A DNA stretch of 64,000 nt from Stictocephala bisonia (GCA_035578905.1 JAQJVL010000798.1:124001-188000); one strand, 5' to 3'. Positions 34,480-46,823 are shown, counted from the first letter of the stretch. Program-made: numbers and translations. Notes: generated by a model from the letters alone, not told the origin.

Positions 34480-34985
34480 TCCTCCATGTTTATCTCCTGG
34501 TCCTGGCAGATCCTGCAGTGGCGGCAGACGTCCGCCGCAGAAGGGTTGTCAGCTCGCTCTACCGGAACACTGATAGCTCAAACAAAGGAACCTAATTGAA
34601 TCGCATGTCACATCTCGATTGATTCGAAATCGATACCACCGGTATCTTTGTCCACGATAATAGCCTTAATGGGAAGGCATAAACCGGACGGCTGATAACG
34701 GGCAAGTCGGTCGTTCCACTGATTAAAACAAACCCATTCGCCACAAATTGGTGATTCCTGAGTGATCTTCCATTTTATGCGCGTATTTGTGCCCGTTACA
34801 GCAGTAAATAGTGCCATTGGCAGCCATTCTTTCAGCCACACCCCTGTGGTAACGATTTCACCACCGGTTACTGCCGAGAGTAACCGCATTACTCTTATTT
34901 TTGCACCCTTCTTTAATTGAAACAATGAAGTGGATTCTTTTATGGTGTTATGAAGTTGATTCGAAATTGTGTTTAACACTACGTG
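34480..34985. other. GC-richer non-repeat island with a 123-codon frame
   Basis: About 500 bp of balanced composition. A minus-strand frame (34979-34608) of 123 codons is the longest open frame outside repeats, but its translation matches no family I know and it has no neighbouring exon signals. Non-coding conserved DNA seems likelier than a gene. Confidence 0.3.
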
Positions 34986-35464
34986 TTTTAAAACGTTAAC
35001 TAATCATATAGCTTACTAAACAAACTTGTAAGAAATAATTTAAATGTGCATATAAAACATTAATTAATATAAAGTACTAAAAGAAATGGAATAAAATAAA
35101 CTAAAATTCTAAAACTGGTATTTTTTTTAAACTCAACATCATTATTTAATTTAAGTAGGTTTCAGAGTGATTAATTCTACATTTTTATAATAAAGTCAAA
35201 ATTTAACATTTATTTTCTAAAAAACATAATGGTGTCATACTAATATAATAATAGTGCCAAAATTAAATTCGTTTTACAATAAAATATATACTGAATACAT
35301 TTTTTTATGGAGCTGACACAGTTACGGTCTTCCTGGGTTTACCCCTTTGCTGTACCCGTGATTTGGAGTAAGGCGATGCTGTTGAGCCAAAGATTCTAGA
35401 AAAAGGTAGTATTATCCTAGTAAGCGGAGACATCTGGGCCTTGATTATGTACTTCTATCCCCTA
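34986..35464. other. AT-rich spacer
   Basis: Nothing recognised; 35308-35420 is less AT-rich. Confidence 0.3.
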
Positions 35465-35992
35465 TATCCTCTTTTACTTTCTCCATATGCGTTAGCATAA
35501 AATATTGTGATCGTAAAAAAAAAAAATTGTATACAAGTTGGTCTAAAAATTCATTTTAGGGTCCCCTGAACCCAAATAAGTGGTTTTTGAAAAAGTATGT
35601 AAGTATGTGCGTCTGTCTGTGTATGTGCACTTCACTGGAGACCTAATGAACGGATCAATTTTTATGAAATTTGCTCTGAAGGTTTATTTAGCCAATATTT
35701 CCAAGCAGTTTTTTTCACTTTTTCGAAATTTTAGTTTTTTTACATATTTTGGGCAAAACTTACTAAAATGGAATTTTTTCAAAAACGGCTCTAACGAGTT
35801 TGATTCAATTTTCAGAAAAGATGTGAATTACAATTTTAAATCTTTTTAAAACCCACATATCTCTAACTTGACTAGTTTTTTAGTTATAGCAAAAAAACAT
35901 ATATGGGAATCAAACTGGCAATTTTCAAAGTTTTGATATTTTAGTGTTTAATAGGGGGGAAAGTTTGTGCCAATTCTTTGGAACAATTTATT
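35465..35992 (+). repeat. Dispersed 'actttctc' repeat family, copy 3
   Basis: Begins 'actttctccatatgcgttag' and 'catgaaaatattgtgatcg'-like sequence, then 'cattttagggtcccctgaac', 'tgtatgtgcacttcactgga', 'caaaaacggctctaacga', 'taacttgactagttttttag' and ends 'gtgccaattctttggaac'. An open frame of 89 codons inside is not preserved in other copies. Confidence 0.85.
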
Positions 35993-36028
35993 TTTATCTG
36001 ATAAATAAAACTAAAGAAGTTTTATAAA

Positions 36029-36069
36029 GAACGCTCATATAAAACTAAAGAAGTTTTATATGAGCGTTC
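36029..36069. repeat. Perfect 18-bp hairpin
   Basis: 'gaacgctcatataaaact' (36029-36046) and its exact complement (36052-36069) around a 5-base loop. The loop-flanking sequence 'aaactaaagaagttttat' is also present just upstream at 36008, as if made by template switching. Confidence 0.9.
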
Positions 36070-37276
36070 AATTTGTTTTTGTAAAATGTTTAATATGTCG
36101 CTATAAACATATCAAGAACTTATCATCTTAGATCAATGATCTGCTAAATTTGTTTTAGCTAGTAAGTTAGTAAAATCACGAGCTTTCACTTTCAAAGTTC
36201 GAACGAAACTTTAGGTATACATCCACCTAACCCTAGTTAGACACACTTAATATTTGTGACATACTGGGGTGTCACATCCCATTTTTGTAAACCGCATAAC
36301 TATTTTAATTTTGTACATTTTGGGGCATTTTACGTCCTAAATAATAAACTGGCGTCTCTGTAATGTCAATAACTGAATTAAACACTATGTAATAATTTTT
36401 ATAGCATTTCGTTTCACTTTTAAGATATAAGACAAGTATCGTGACAAAACATGTAGCTAGTAATAAGATCGTTAAAAAAATATCAATAAATTAAAATATT
36501 GGAATGAAAACAATTTTCAACTAGTATATATAAGTCATTTTTGTTATTAAACACAAAAACTACATATAAATATCTTATCCAGGGGGACAAAGTTCATCAA
36601 ATATAAATTATTACACTGCAAAAATGTTCTATACATTTCTGCATCATTTCTATGTTTGTAGGTAAAGTGTAGTATCCTTTCTTCAAGTAAAAGCTTAAAT
36701 CATTATTATTTTCATATTTTGATATCTAAAAAAACAATAAGAAAAGTCACTAAAACTATTAGCACTAGAATGAAAAATTGTAACATAAAAGACACACTGG
36801 GGTGTCAGACACCCCAAACAGAAAATAAAGTTATTTGGTGACTCAAAGAAAGCAGTATATACACTGACAGTCTATGTACTGTCAGTTATCAGGCAGTGCT
36901 GCTAACTAAATTTACATGAGTTGTGTCGCACCCCAGTGTGTCCTACTATGGTTTTAACTATCCACTTGTGAATGCCTTTACCTCATAGCATGAATGAGTT
37001 TAGCTGCTAGCTCACCGAAAGACTTTTATTCTCTGATTATCACCAAATTATTATAAGAGGAGTTGGGATTAATATCAAAGGGTGAATGACTGAAAGAATG
37101 GATAAAAATAATATTTTCTATGGATTTTTAGAACTCTAACTGCAATTTTATTTAACATATTATTATCAGTTATACTTTGTTATGAACAGTTCCAGAATTT
37201 CATCTTTATTTAAAATTAGGCTTCATTATAATTCCTCTGTTTAAAATATAAAGGTTGACTGTAACAGAGGACTTCT
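36070..37276. other. AT-rich spacer with repeated ACTGGGGTGTC motif
   Basis: The motif 'acatactggggtgtcaca' (36259), 'acacactggggtgtcaga' (36792) and its inverse 'caccccagtgtgtc' (36930) could be ends of a small DNA element. No gene seen. Confidence 0.4.
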
Positions 37277-37710
37277 AGTCGGCACTAGTAGCGCAGTGTT
37301 GTAATCTAGCTACTTGGGGATGAAGTGTGGAAGATATTATGGCGTCCGGTCAATGGTTGCGATCAACGTGGATACTACTAGAGAAGTCTTAGATATCCAT
37401 GTTGGATGGCAGTCAAGGTTCAGATGTTGTGTAGGGAAGAGAACTGAGTGTCAAGCTTGTCAGTTAGCTGAAAATCAGACCAACAATACGTGGTTCGGAT
37501 TACACTTAAAGCTGTAGGTCCCTTAGTTGCCCTGGCTATTAACGTATTAATAAATAGCTCTTTCTGAGGAACTCTTGGAACCTTAGTTGGAAACAATGTC
37601 TACAACCGTTCATCTACAGTCATCAGACTCATTTGCCCCTCATATTCGCCCATATCATTACGATCGGCGTTTTACTCATAAATAAGTTCGCCTTACTAAG
37701 TACACATTGT
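37277..37710 (+). repeat. SINE family A, copy 4 (full length)
   Basis: Head 'ggcactagtagcgcagtgtt' contains an A-box-like 'tagcgcagtg', then 'ctagctacttggggatgaag', 'tcaatggttgcgatcaacgt', 'tcagatgttgtgtagggaag' and 'gttcggattacac'. It ends with 'cattacgatcggcg' and 'actcataaataag'. A clean reference copy. Confidence 0.85.
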
Positions 37711-38313
37711 AGAACAATAAAGCCACTATTATTAAAGCACTATTATTAGTTTATCTCCTTTCTCTAGATGTAGTATTAGGCATATTATTTTTAAAAACAT
37801 ATTAATTATAATCACTTCCATTGAGCCTATAGCAATTTAAAATAATTTATTAATTGTATAGTTAAATTATTTTCCCTTGTTTGTGTGCTTAAACAATTCA
37901 ATGTGTACACAATTTATGTTACAAATTACATGTAGCAATAGTTGAACTTGGAGATTCTTTTCCTTATTCTATTTTTATTTACATTTTTTTTATTTTCTAC
38001 TGTGTAAAGGTTTTATTTGAACCATTGTCAGTTTAAAATTGTTCTAATTAAATTTTAATTTAAAATACTGAACTATTTTAGATGTTAAATTCACTTAGCT
38101 TTGCAAGAATTTCATTTACTAAAATGTTCAAGATTTACTTCCTACTTTAAAAAACTTAATAAATACCAACACTGCAAATGGTTATAGTTTAAGAGTGGTG
38201 AAATATATGTTCAAAAACGTTCCATTAGTTTGTTTAATACATATAAAATAATAATTGTTAATTTAGAGTTAACTAATGATGTGCAATAAACCAATCATAC
38301 GTCTGCATTACAG
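37711..38313. other. AT-rich spacer
   Basis: No gene or recognised repeat up to a possible splice acceptor (AG at 38312-38313). Confidence 0.35.
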
Positions 38314-38346
38314 GGATGACGAGGCAGGCGACCACCGGCGATGGAG
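38314..38346 (+). other. Candidate 33-nt microexon
   Basis: A GC-rich 33-base block in AT-rich DNA sits between 'tctgcattacag' and a strong donor 'gag/gtgagagt'. Its length is a multiple of three, and the +2 phase reads DDEAGDHRRW without a stop. No flanking exons are visible in the window. The polypyrimidine tract is weak. Purely a splice-signal and composition argument. Confidence 0.2.
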
Positions 38347-38454
38347 GTGAGAGTTGTCTAACCAAACACGTTATACAGTTTTAAATAATATTTAAGTTTT
38401 GTTGAGCAATTATAATAAATATTTTTATCATTAGAAATGACATAACTACTAACA

Positions 38455-39535
38455 ATCGTACGAGCATAGCTACTTATGGGCTTCCCAAATATGAGCACGA
38501 CTACTGATGAGCTTTCCAATAGATGGAATTCTCACATATGAACACGACTACTGATGGGATTCTCACATATGAACACGACCACTCATGGGATTCTCATATA
38601 TGAACACGACTTCTGATGGGATTCTCACATATGAACACGACTCTCATGGGATTCTCACATATGAACACGATTACTGATGAGATTCCCACATATGAGCACG
38701 ACTAATGATAGCTTTCCACGTTTGAACACGACTAATGATGGGCTTCCTACAGTTGAACACGGCTACTGATGGGATTATCACATATAAACACGACTACTGA
38801 TGGAATACCCACATATAGGCACGACTACTGATGGTCTTCCCACAATTTAACACGATTACTAATGGGATTATCACATATGAACACGACCACTCATGGGATT
38901 CTCACATATGAATACGATTACTGAGGGGATTCCCACATAAAATGAGCACGATTACTGATAAGTTTTCCACATATGAACTCGACTATTGATGGGCTTCCCA
39001 CATACAGACATGACTACTGACGGGATTCCTGCATATGAACACGACTATTGATGGACTTTCCACATACAGACATGACTACTGACGGGATTCTCACATATGA
39101 ACTCGACTATTGATGGGCTTCCCACATACAGACATGACTACTGACGGTATTCCTAAATATGAACACGACTATTGATGGACTTTCCACATACAGACATGAC
39201 TACTGACGGGATTCTCACATATGAACACGACTATTGATGGGCTTCCCACATACAGACATGACTACTGACGGGATTCCCACATATAAACACGACTATTGGT
39301 GGACTTTCCACATACAGACATGACTACTGACGGGATTCTCACATATGAACACGACTACTGATGGGCTTCCCACATACAGACATGACTACTGACGGGATTC
39401 CCACATATAAACACGATTATTGATGGACTTCCCACATATGAACAAAACTACTGATGGGCTTCTCACATATGAACAAGACTACTGATGGGCTTCTCACATA
39501 TGAACAAGACTACTGATAGGCGTCCCACATACTAT
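38455..39535 (+). repeat. 31-bp minisatellite with 62-bp higher-order unit
   Basis: About 34 units of 'cacatatgaacacgactact' plus 'gatgggcttcc'. From about 38990 to 39420 two monomer types alternate, one with 'acagacatgactactgacgg' and one with 'gaacacgactattgatgg', forming a 62-bp repeat. The array occupies about 1.08 kb. Confidence 0.95.
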
Positions 39536-40059
39536 AGGTGAATGTCCCTCACATAAAAACTACTCGCTTCGCTCGTTGGGCGCAAATTACTACTTATCTA
39601 CTTATTTATTTGTACGATGGATACTCGATGAAGGCTTAGTAAGTACGATTGATGGATAGATATATGAACGGTCGTGTGTGTGCATGTGCTATGAAAGTAT
39701 TTCAACTGTTGGTTGATTGGTGATGTGAAGGGATTTACTTTAACGTTATAATTACAATCCATAATAAATTTACAATGGGTTTTCTGCTTAAGATAATTTC
39801 ACTTTCCATTTCACCCACTTAAGTGATTTTTTTTCATGCAGAAGAATGTTCATAAATGGATATATTATAAAAAAGGACATGTTTGTAATAAATCTCATAA
39901 GGTACGTTGTCAAATGAACTTTGCTCGTTACTATACAGTCCTGTTTGTATAAAAAAAAAGGCATAAAAAGCAACAGCTGTAAACGAAATTTCGTACCACC
40001 AGAATAATAATAGATGTAAACGGCGAGAGTTTGTCCTCTGAACAAATTAATTAAGTTTG
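39536..40059. other. Spacer
   Basis: AT-rich, with a short island 'actcgcttcgctcgttgggc' at 39564. No gene recognised. Confidence 0.3.
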
Positions 40060-40620
40060 TATGTGTACAAGGGTGTTATTTATTCTCGGGGGTCGCTATA
40101 AATGGTTCTTTTTGTGCAAGCGCGGAGCTACAATTAACATGGCATGCAAATGAAGGCACGGATAAGCGAGGCCGCTTTTACTTCGGATTTTTCGTGACTT
40201 CACGTCACTTTTCCGGTCGTTTTTTGTCTGAATTATGTAATGTCGGACAGAACAGGTGCGGCGGGCGGCGACCTTAACAATTCATGCGGCAGCGGACGGC
40301 CGCATTTTTATCTGCAACCACAACAAAAACACCGCAACAAGCAAGAGGATGAGGTTTTTTATACAATATTAACGGACTGAAACAATCCGCAAGCTTCCTT
40401 CCCAAAGCCGCCACTTAGAGTGCGTTTCATAATTGACACTGGAAAAATAGAATTTGATATCAGCGCAAATCCGATGTGCATCCCGTTTCTTTATTTACCT
40501 GATTTTTTCAGCCGGGCTTTTAGTCTGCAAGTTTCATCGCTCTTGTTAGATTTTACATACAAACGTGTTGTACTTTCCCCAAAGTTATCGTGTTTATCTT
40601 GTAAATATGAAAGTAAATAA
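40060..40620. other. GC-richer non-repeat island
   Basis: About 560 bp including the strongly GC-rich 'gtgcggcgggcggcgacc' (40255-40272). No recognisable coding sequence. Candidate regulatory element. Confidence 0.35.
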
Positions 40621-41139
40621 CTGAAAGACAAAAGTTTATAGTTGCTCGCTCGTAGGTTATGTTTTATGTAATTGTACTGTTGATAACCTATCGTTTGTTA
40701 ACCCATCCCTGAATATTGAGGACTGCATGTCATTGAATTTGACAAAGAAAACAATTATATTTTAACATGTGGCATATATTAAAATACACAATTTAAGCTT
40801 GAACCCAAATTAAAAAATATTAACTACTTTTTGGGCTTTCCTTTCTTTTATTAACAATTTAATTAAGTAAAGTAACAAAGATTCGCCAATTAGTAATAAA
40901 ATAAGGCTTGTTTTCTCCAAATGCAGTGTTATCTTTTATGATTTAAATTTTTATATTAGGACATATTAAAACTGTATGAACCTTTAAATGTTTATACTAG
41001 TTTTAAAATTACATATTTTTTATCTGGGTTAAAAACCGTATGATTCTTTTACAGCATAAAAACTACTGTAAAACAATACTAAATATTTTTCTGTTACTTT
41101 TAATATTCTTATAGCACAAGTAACCTACTACTGTAAACG
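40621..41139. other. AT-rich spacer
   Basis: Nothing recognised. Confidence 0.3.
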
Positions 41140-41254
41140 CAATCACAGACCGAGGTCAGAGGCCGAGATGACAGGAGCGTAGTGAATGGCAGGGTTGGTA
41201 CGCGAAGAGTGCAGAGGTGCCCACTTATTAGTTCTATTTAATAAGCATCACTTA

Positions 41255-42601
41255 TCTATACCTATAAAAGGCAAATATTACTGACTCATTCATTCATCGC
41301 TGTAACTAAAGAAGTACTAAGCCTGCGAGGCTGAAATTTTGTAAAATCAGAAGGTTTTATGTTGTAGATGTGCTATAAGAAGGGATTTTGAACAATTCTT
41401 AGTAAATCAAAGATGGCAGCCTTTTTAGTGCCAAAAATTTGGAATGCTAAAAACAGCGTTTCTCTAATTCAACTGAAGCGGCTAAGTGAATGGTTCTACA
41501 GCAAAACTAACACCATTTTCTGTGCCTGTTTTGAGACGATCTACAACTTTGGCCCTATGACTTTTTGGTCAATCTCACCTCCTTCATCCTTTTTTTCAAA
41601 GTAGAGCTTCAAGGTAGAGCTAGATTTTCAATTTGTGATTGTAAATCAAATTGGTTAATTTATGATATCAAAGAGTAGACTTACAGATTTCTCTAGACTG
41701 TGAAACTTTTTTATGTAGGAGAACATGCTGTATTCAATGGGAAAATGCACAATTTAATCTGAACACATGTATTTTATTGATTTGATTCAAATATAGTACT
41801 TTGTGCCCTCTAAAAGTACACTTATAGATTTCTCTAGACTTTTTAACTTTTTTATCTAAAAAAAAACTAACTGATTTAAATCGGAAAATTTTAATTTAAT
41901 ATCTTTTTATAATAAAACTGGGTTAAGATCATTCAATCACTCACTGACATAAATGTTTACCCACTTCGGAGTGATGGAAAAATTTTAAATTTGGACTGAA
42001 TGTAGGTATAACCATTTCAATCCCAGAAAAATTCAAACATTTTCAATTTTCCAGTAAATAAGAGCTATTTTGGAGGGTTGAAAATCAAAATGTTCCCATA
42101 AGAATAACATGGGCGTCTCACAAAATAATAGTTTTTATGACCTAACTTGGGAAATGATTTGAGTAAATTTTTCAAACTTTTACAGTTCTACACGGGTAAC
42201 AATCGCGTACTTTATGTATGAATTTCAGTTTAAAAACTTAAACATTTGCGGTATCGGGGGCCCAAAAACTGAAATGTTTTAAAATCTAAAATTGTTTAAT
42301 ACTGGTGATATTTACTCAAGTGGCGTATCAATGTAACGCTATTTTTCTCCTGAATCCGTTAGATTTTGAATAATGCAAATAATAAGGTGTATATGTCTCC
42401 AAAACAAAATCTCCGTAGGCCAAGATCCATAAAGGGGCCTGTAGCAGAGCGTCATGGCGATGTCTTAGGCCGCAGGCCGAGTTCCATACAGGAGCTAAAG
42501 GTTCGGTCCCCAGGCGAGGCCGCAGGCCGAGCTTCTCTCACGAGCATAGCTAGTGACGGGCTTGGTACGTGAAGCGTTCAGGGGGGTGTCCCCTACTTAT
42601 T

Positions 42602-42652
<51 letters not shown>

Positions 42653-43010
42653 TATATATAAGCCATTAACCACTTTTTAAGATTTATAGAAAACTATACG
42701 TCCAATTGACTTGAAACTTTGTAAATAGGTTTATCTTGCCCACTAGAGGCTCACTAAGAAAATATTTTCCTCTCCGTCCCACTGGCCTCCAAAACTCTCG
42801 TGGTACTCTAATAGAGCTATATTATGTGATTGATTAATTTAATTAACAGCCTTTAAATAAAAACTAAATAAATTTAATAAAATTAAGGTAAATTAAAAAT
42901 AATTGAGTACAGTAGTAAATTATACATAACGTCAGCTGTTCTAATTGGATATATTAGATTAAATTTTTAAACTCAATATTATGACCGGCGAAGCGGGTGG
43001 GTACAGCTAG
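41255..43010 (+). mobile_element. Non-autonomous Helitron
   Basis: The 5' end TCTATACCTATAAAAG followed by 'actgactcattcattcatcg' is the typical start of animal Helitrons. The 3' end is CTAG (43007-43010), preceded 8 bases upstream by a hairpin (42984-42998, loop GAA, one mismatch). The element sits between A (41254) and T (43011), as expected of A/T insertion. No Rep/helicase gene is present, so it is non-autonomous. A second Helitron-like start (TA-rich run, then 'gtccaattgacttgaaactt' near 42692) and a GC-rich block at 42395-42590 resembling 41148-41231 suggest a nested or tandem structure. Confidence 0.65.
42601..42661. repeat. (TA)n microsatellite inside the Helitron
   Basis: TA run of about 55 bp with one A interruption. 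Confidence 0.95.
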
Positions 43011-43077
43011 TAACATATAAAGTCACAATTCATCCAAGGATATCCCACTGAGATGATGACTACATAGACTTTCTTGT

Positions 43078-43600
43078 GTTGCTTTCTCCCATATACGTTA
43101 GCGTAGATAAATTATTGTGATCGTCAAAAAAAAAATGTTGTACAAGTTGGTATAAAAATTAATACCCCTGAACCCAAAAAGTGGGTTTTTAGAAAAAACT
43201 TTTTTGTATATGTCCATATGTTTGTCTTGTATGTGTGTTTGTCAGTTCCCTGGAGAAAAAACGGATGGATAAATGTTTATTATATTTGGTATGTAGGTGT
43301 ATTTAGCCAACATCTCCAAACAATTTTTTCACTTTTTTTAAGTTTTAGTTATTTTTAAAAATAAAAAATGGAATCTTCTAAAAACCAGCTATAACGATTT
43401 TTATTAAATTAATTAGAAATATGTGAATTAGAATTTTAAATATTTTAGTAAAAACTGCATGTCTCTAACTTAACTAGTTTTTTTGGTTATGGCATAAATA
43501 CATTTGGGAATCAAACTAGTAGTTTCAGTTTTATATTTTTAGTATATAATATGGGGGAAGATTTGTGCCAATTCTTCGGAACCATTATTTTTTTTATTGT
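43078..43600 (+). repeat. Dispersed 'actttctc' repeat family, copy 4
   Basis: Starts 'gctttctcccatatacgtta' and 'attgtgatcgtc', then 'aatacccctgaacccaaaaa', 'aaccagctataacgattt', 'ctaacttaactagtttttt' and 'gtgccaattcttcggaacca'. Confidence 0.82.
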
Positions 43601-43659
43601 GACAGTAAAAATTAAATATAGTTAAAACATCGTACAGAGTCAATATGTTACGACCCCCC

Positions 43660-44049
43660 TGTAATCTTGTGAATGAAGCAAATCATGGAGTAAAGAGAAA
43701 TCCCTGTAAAACTGTTATGTCCGTAAAGAAAGAAAATAATGTTTTCATTAAGCCTGGGCGATGTTAATGGCAAGACAGGGACGGCGCGCTAATTAATAAC
43801 TGTATTACGACACTCGAGTGGCGAAGAATGCAGAAGAGATTCGCAAGGTGGTGCATATTTAAAGAGACCACCCCCTTGGCGATGCTCACTTCATAACCAA
43901 CCCCCATTGGCACTTGTGACTCCTGGAGAAAGAAAGACAACCCTACTCACTGTGTTGGTAAACTTTCTAACATCCTCTTCATTAATTATGAATCAACTAA
44001 TGTTCTTCCATTATACGCATACTGCGGCAGAGGTTTGGCTCACCCCTTT
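43660..44049. other. GC-richer non-repeat island
   Basis: No match elsewhere in the window and no convincing coding frame. Confidence 0.3.
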
Positions 44050-44582
44050 TATGTTTTTACTTTCTCTCATATGTGTTAGCGTAGAGAAAGTATCGTGATC
44101 GTCTAAAAAAATGTTGTTACAATTTGGTCTAACGATTCTTTTTAGGGTCCCCTAAAACCAAAAAAGTAGTTTTTCGAAAAAAACATTTTTGGTGTTTGTT
44201 CGTATGTGTGTCTGTCTGTGTGTATTTGCAGTTCGCTGGAGACTAAACTGATAGATTAATTGTTATGAAAATTGGTATATAGGTGTATTTAGCAAATATC
44301 TCCAGACCATTTTTTTAAATTTTTTAAAGTTTTTATGGGCAAAAACATACAAAATAGAATTGTTTCAAAAACTGCTCCAACGGTTTCGATTAAATTTTCA
44401 GGAAAGACGTGAATTACAATTTTAAATATTTTAGTAAAAATCGCATGTCTCTAAATTGACTAATCTTTTTAGTTATAAAAAAAACATATTTGGGAATCAA
44501 ACATTTAATATTCAAAGTTTTTATTGTTTAGTATTTAATGTGGAGGAAAGTTTGTGCCAATTCTTTGGAACCATTTATTATT
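44050..44582 (+). repeat. Dispersed 'actttctc' repeat family, copy 5
   Basis: Starts 'tttactttctctcatatgtg' and 'ttagcgtagagaaagtatcg', showing the terminal hairpin (tttctc/gagaaa). Then 'ttttagggtcccctaaaacc', 'tgcagttcgctggagact' and the end 'gtgccaattctttggaacca'. Confidence 0.85.
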
Positions 44583-45099
44583 AGTGTAAAGTGTTAGATA
44601 CAATCTGAGGTAATGTTTGTGAACATTTCACGTCACTGTCACAACAATAATATTCATGCGTTATTTACGACTTGTGTTAGGGTTTTTTTGTACTGACATA
44701 TAATTACATAGGTAACACACGCGAATTTCCCTTAGACTTTAGAGTTTTTTGTGAACACATTTTTCAGATCTTTACAAAAACTAATGTCCATCGATTCTCT
44801 ACCCACTGAAATAAAGATTTTTTTGTGAAAGCGTTCTATAACACTTCCATAAGAAACATCGCCAAAATAAGTTTTTTGTGAAAAGTTTTCCCGTCTTCAA
44901 CACCTTATCCTTATCAAATACCTGCACAGTTAGATAGTTTATTTTCGTGAATTTATGTCCATAAATGAACAAAATATGGGTTACATTAAATTTATCCAAG
45001 AAAATTTACATCACAAGTGTTGTTCATCTATTACGGCTACACTTTTCTGGAATTCATTTGGGGGAAACGCATTTTATTTCCCTGTTCTTTTCTTAATAC
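44583..45099. other. AT-rich spacer
   Basis: Nothing recognised. Confidence 0.3.
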
Positions 45100-45365
45100 G
45101 AAGTCAGCGTTCGCTCAATGGTTGCCATCGACGTGGACACTACTATTGAGTGGCCATGTTGGATGGTATTCAGGATCCGGATGTTGAGTAGGGTAGAGAA
45201 CTGATTATCAGTCTTGTAATTAGCTGAAATTAGACCAATACTACTTGGTTCGAATGCCACGTAAATCTGCAGGTCCCTTTGGTGGCCTGGTATTAGGCTA
45301 TAAATGAATGGCTCTTTATAAGGAGCAGTGACTTTAGTTAGTAACCAGACTACACTCATATTTAG
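45100..45365 (+). repeat. SINE family A, copy 5 (5' truncated)
   Basis: 'cgctcaatggttgccatcga', 'atgttgagtagggtagagaa', 'ggttcgaatgccacgtaaat' and 'ggtattaggctataaatgaa'. Internal deletions compared with copies 3 and 4. Confidence 0.75.
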
Positions 45366-46280
45366 TTTTCACGGGCAATGTTAGGCCAACTTGCTTGTCT
45401 CTACAGTAGATTTATAACTTGTTAAGCTGCAGCGCAGTTTTATTGGAAAATTGTGTTCGTCTTTAAAAAAAGTACTTTAAAAAAACATTTAAGAAAAGTA
45501 CTCGTCGATTTAAAAAATGATTGTAAAAAGTTGTCGTCAACAAGACATTTTTAAGAAACTAATAAAAATGTTAAAGAATATTTAAGTTAATGAAGTAAGC
45601 GGATAAAAACTGCCAATGAAGAAGTTGGCTTGAGAAAGTTAATAAAATCTTTCGTTGAAAATAAGCCTATTACAGGGATAAACAACTTAGGTTTTTATTT
45701 TCTTACGCGGCTTATTAATTTACGCTTCTCAAGTTTAGCTCATCGACTTTTTATAAAAGCTACCTTACTGATCTATAGTATTATAAGAGATGAATTAGGT
45801 TTAAAAATTAATGCGAATGGCTGTTTAATTGAACTAAATTCAATTATAATATAATATGTACGTTTATAGCTTAGTACAGTCAATATTTGTATTGTGTATT
45901 GCCGATTAATAAATACATTTTCTAATATGTATTGTTGAATAATTTTAATAATAATAATGTTTTCTAAAGTTTTTACAGAATTTTAATAATTTTGGACTGA
46001 ATATGTGTATTTTTTTAAAAGTTTAAGTAAGTTGTTTTGGTAAAATTTGAACAGTTAAAACAAATTTTTTTATTTGTAAGTGGTATACTGTTGCCAAAGA
46101 TTTTGGAAATACAGAAAATGCCTCATTGCTAGTTGCCTTTAATGTAAATATTAATTGTAGTAATGATTTACTACGTTTATCCCTTAGGATTTGGATAAAA
46201 TAAGGGTAGCTTGAAAACCAACTACTGGACACCCCAAGTTCTATCACTAGAGACACCCCGTATGCGCCTGTTAGATACAA
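45366..46280. other. AT-rich spacer
   Basis: No gene recognised. An open frame at 45630-45854 lacks any known domain. Confidence 0.35.
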
Positions 46281-46282
46281 CC

Positions 46283-46823
46283 TTTGTTTTTACTTTCTCC
46301 TATATGTGCTAGCATACAGAAAGTACGAGTATTATGATCGTGAAAAAATTTGTTTACAAGTTAGTCTAAAAATCCATTTTAGGGTCCTCTGAACCCAAAA
46401 AAATGGGTTTTTCGAAAAAAAATTTGATGTCTTCGTATGTGTGTCTGTCTGTGTATGTGCACTTCGCTGGAAAACAAACGGATGGAATAATTTTTATAAA
46501 ATTTTGTATTTAGGAGTATTTAGCCAATATCTCCAAATAATCTTTTCAAATTTTGAAATTTTAGTTTTTTCAGTTTTTATGTGAAAAAAACATACAAAAA
46601 TGGAATCTTCTCAAATAGTGCTCTTAAGGTGTTGATTAAATTGTTAGGAAATATCGGAATTACAATTCAAAATATTTTATTAAAACCGCATGTCTCTAAC
46701 TTGACTAGTTTTTTAGATATGGCAAAATTACATATTTGGGAATCAAACTGGTATTTTTCAAAGTTTAAATATTTTAGTGTTTAATATGGGGGAAAGTGTG
46801 TGACGGTTCATTGGAACTTTGTA
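46283..46823 (+). repeat. Dispersed 'actttctc' repeat family, copy 6
   Basis: Starts 'tttttactttctcctatatg' and includes 'agggtcctctgaacccaaaa', 'tgtatgtgcacttcgctgga' and 'taacttgactagttttttag'. It ends near 'cattggaactttgtat'. Confidence 0.85.

Noticed and set aside
34608..34979. 123-codon minus-strand frame
   Set aside because: Longest frame outside repeats, but no recognisable domain, codon pattern or splice context; chance is plausible in balanced-composition DNA. Transcript evidence would change this.
35580..35849. 89-codon frame inside the 'actttctc' repeat copy 3
   Set aside because: Not kept open in the other five copies, so not a conserved coding sequence.
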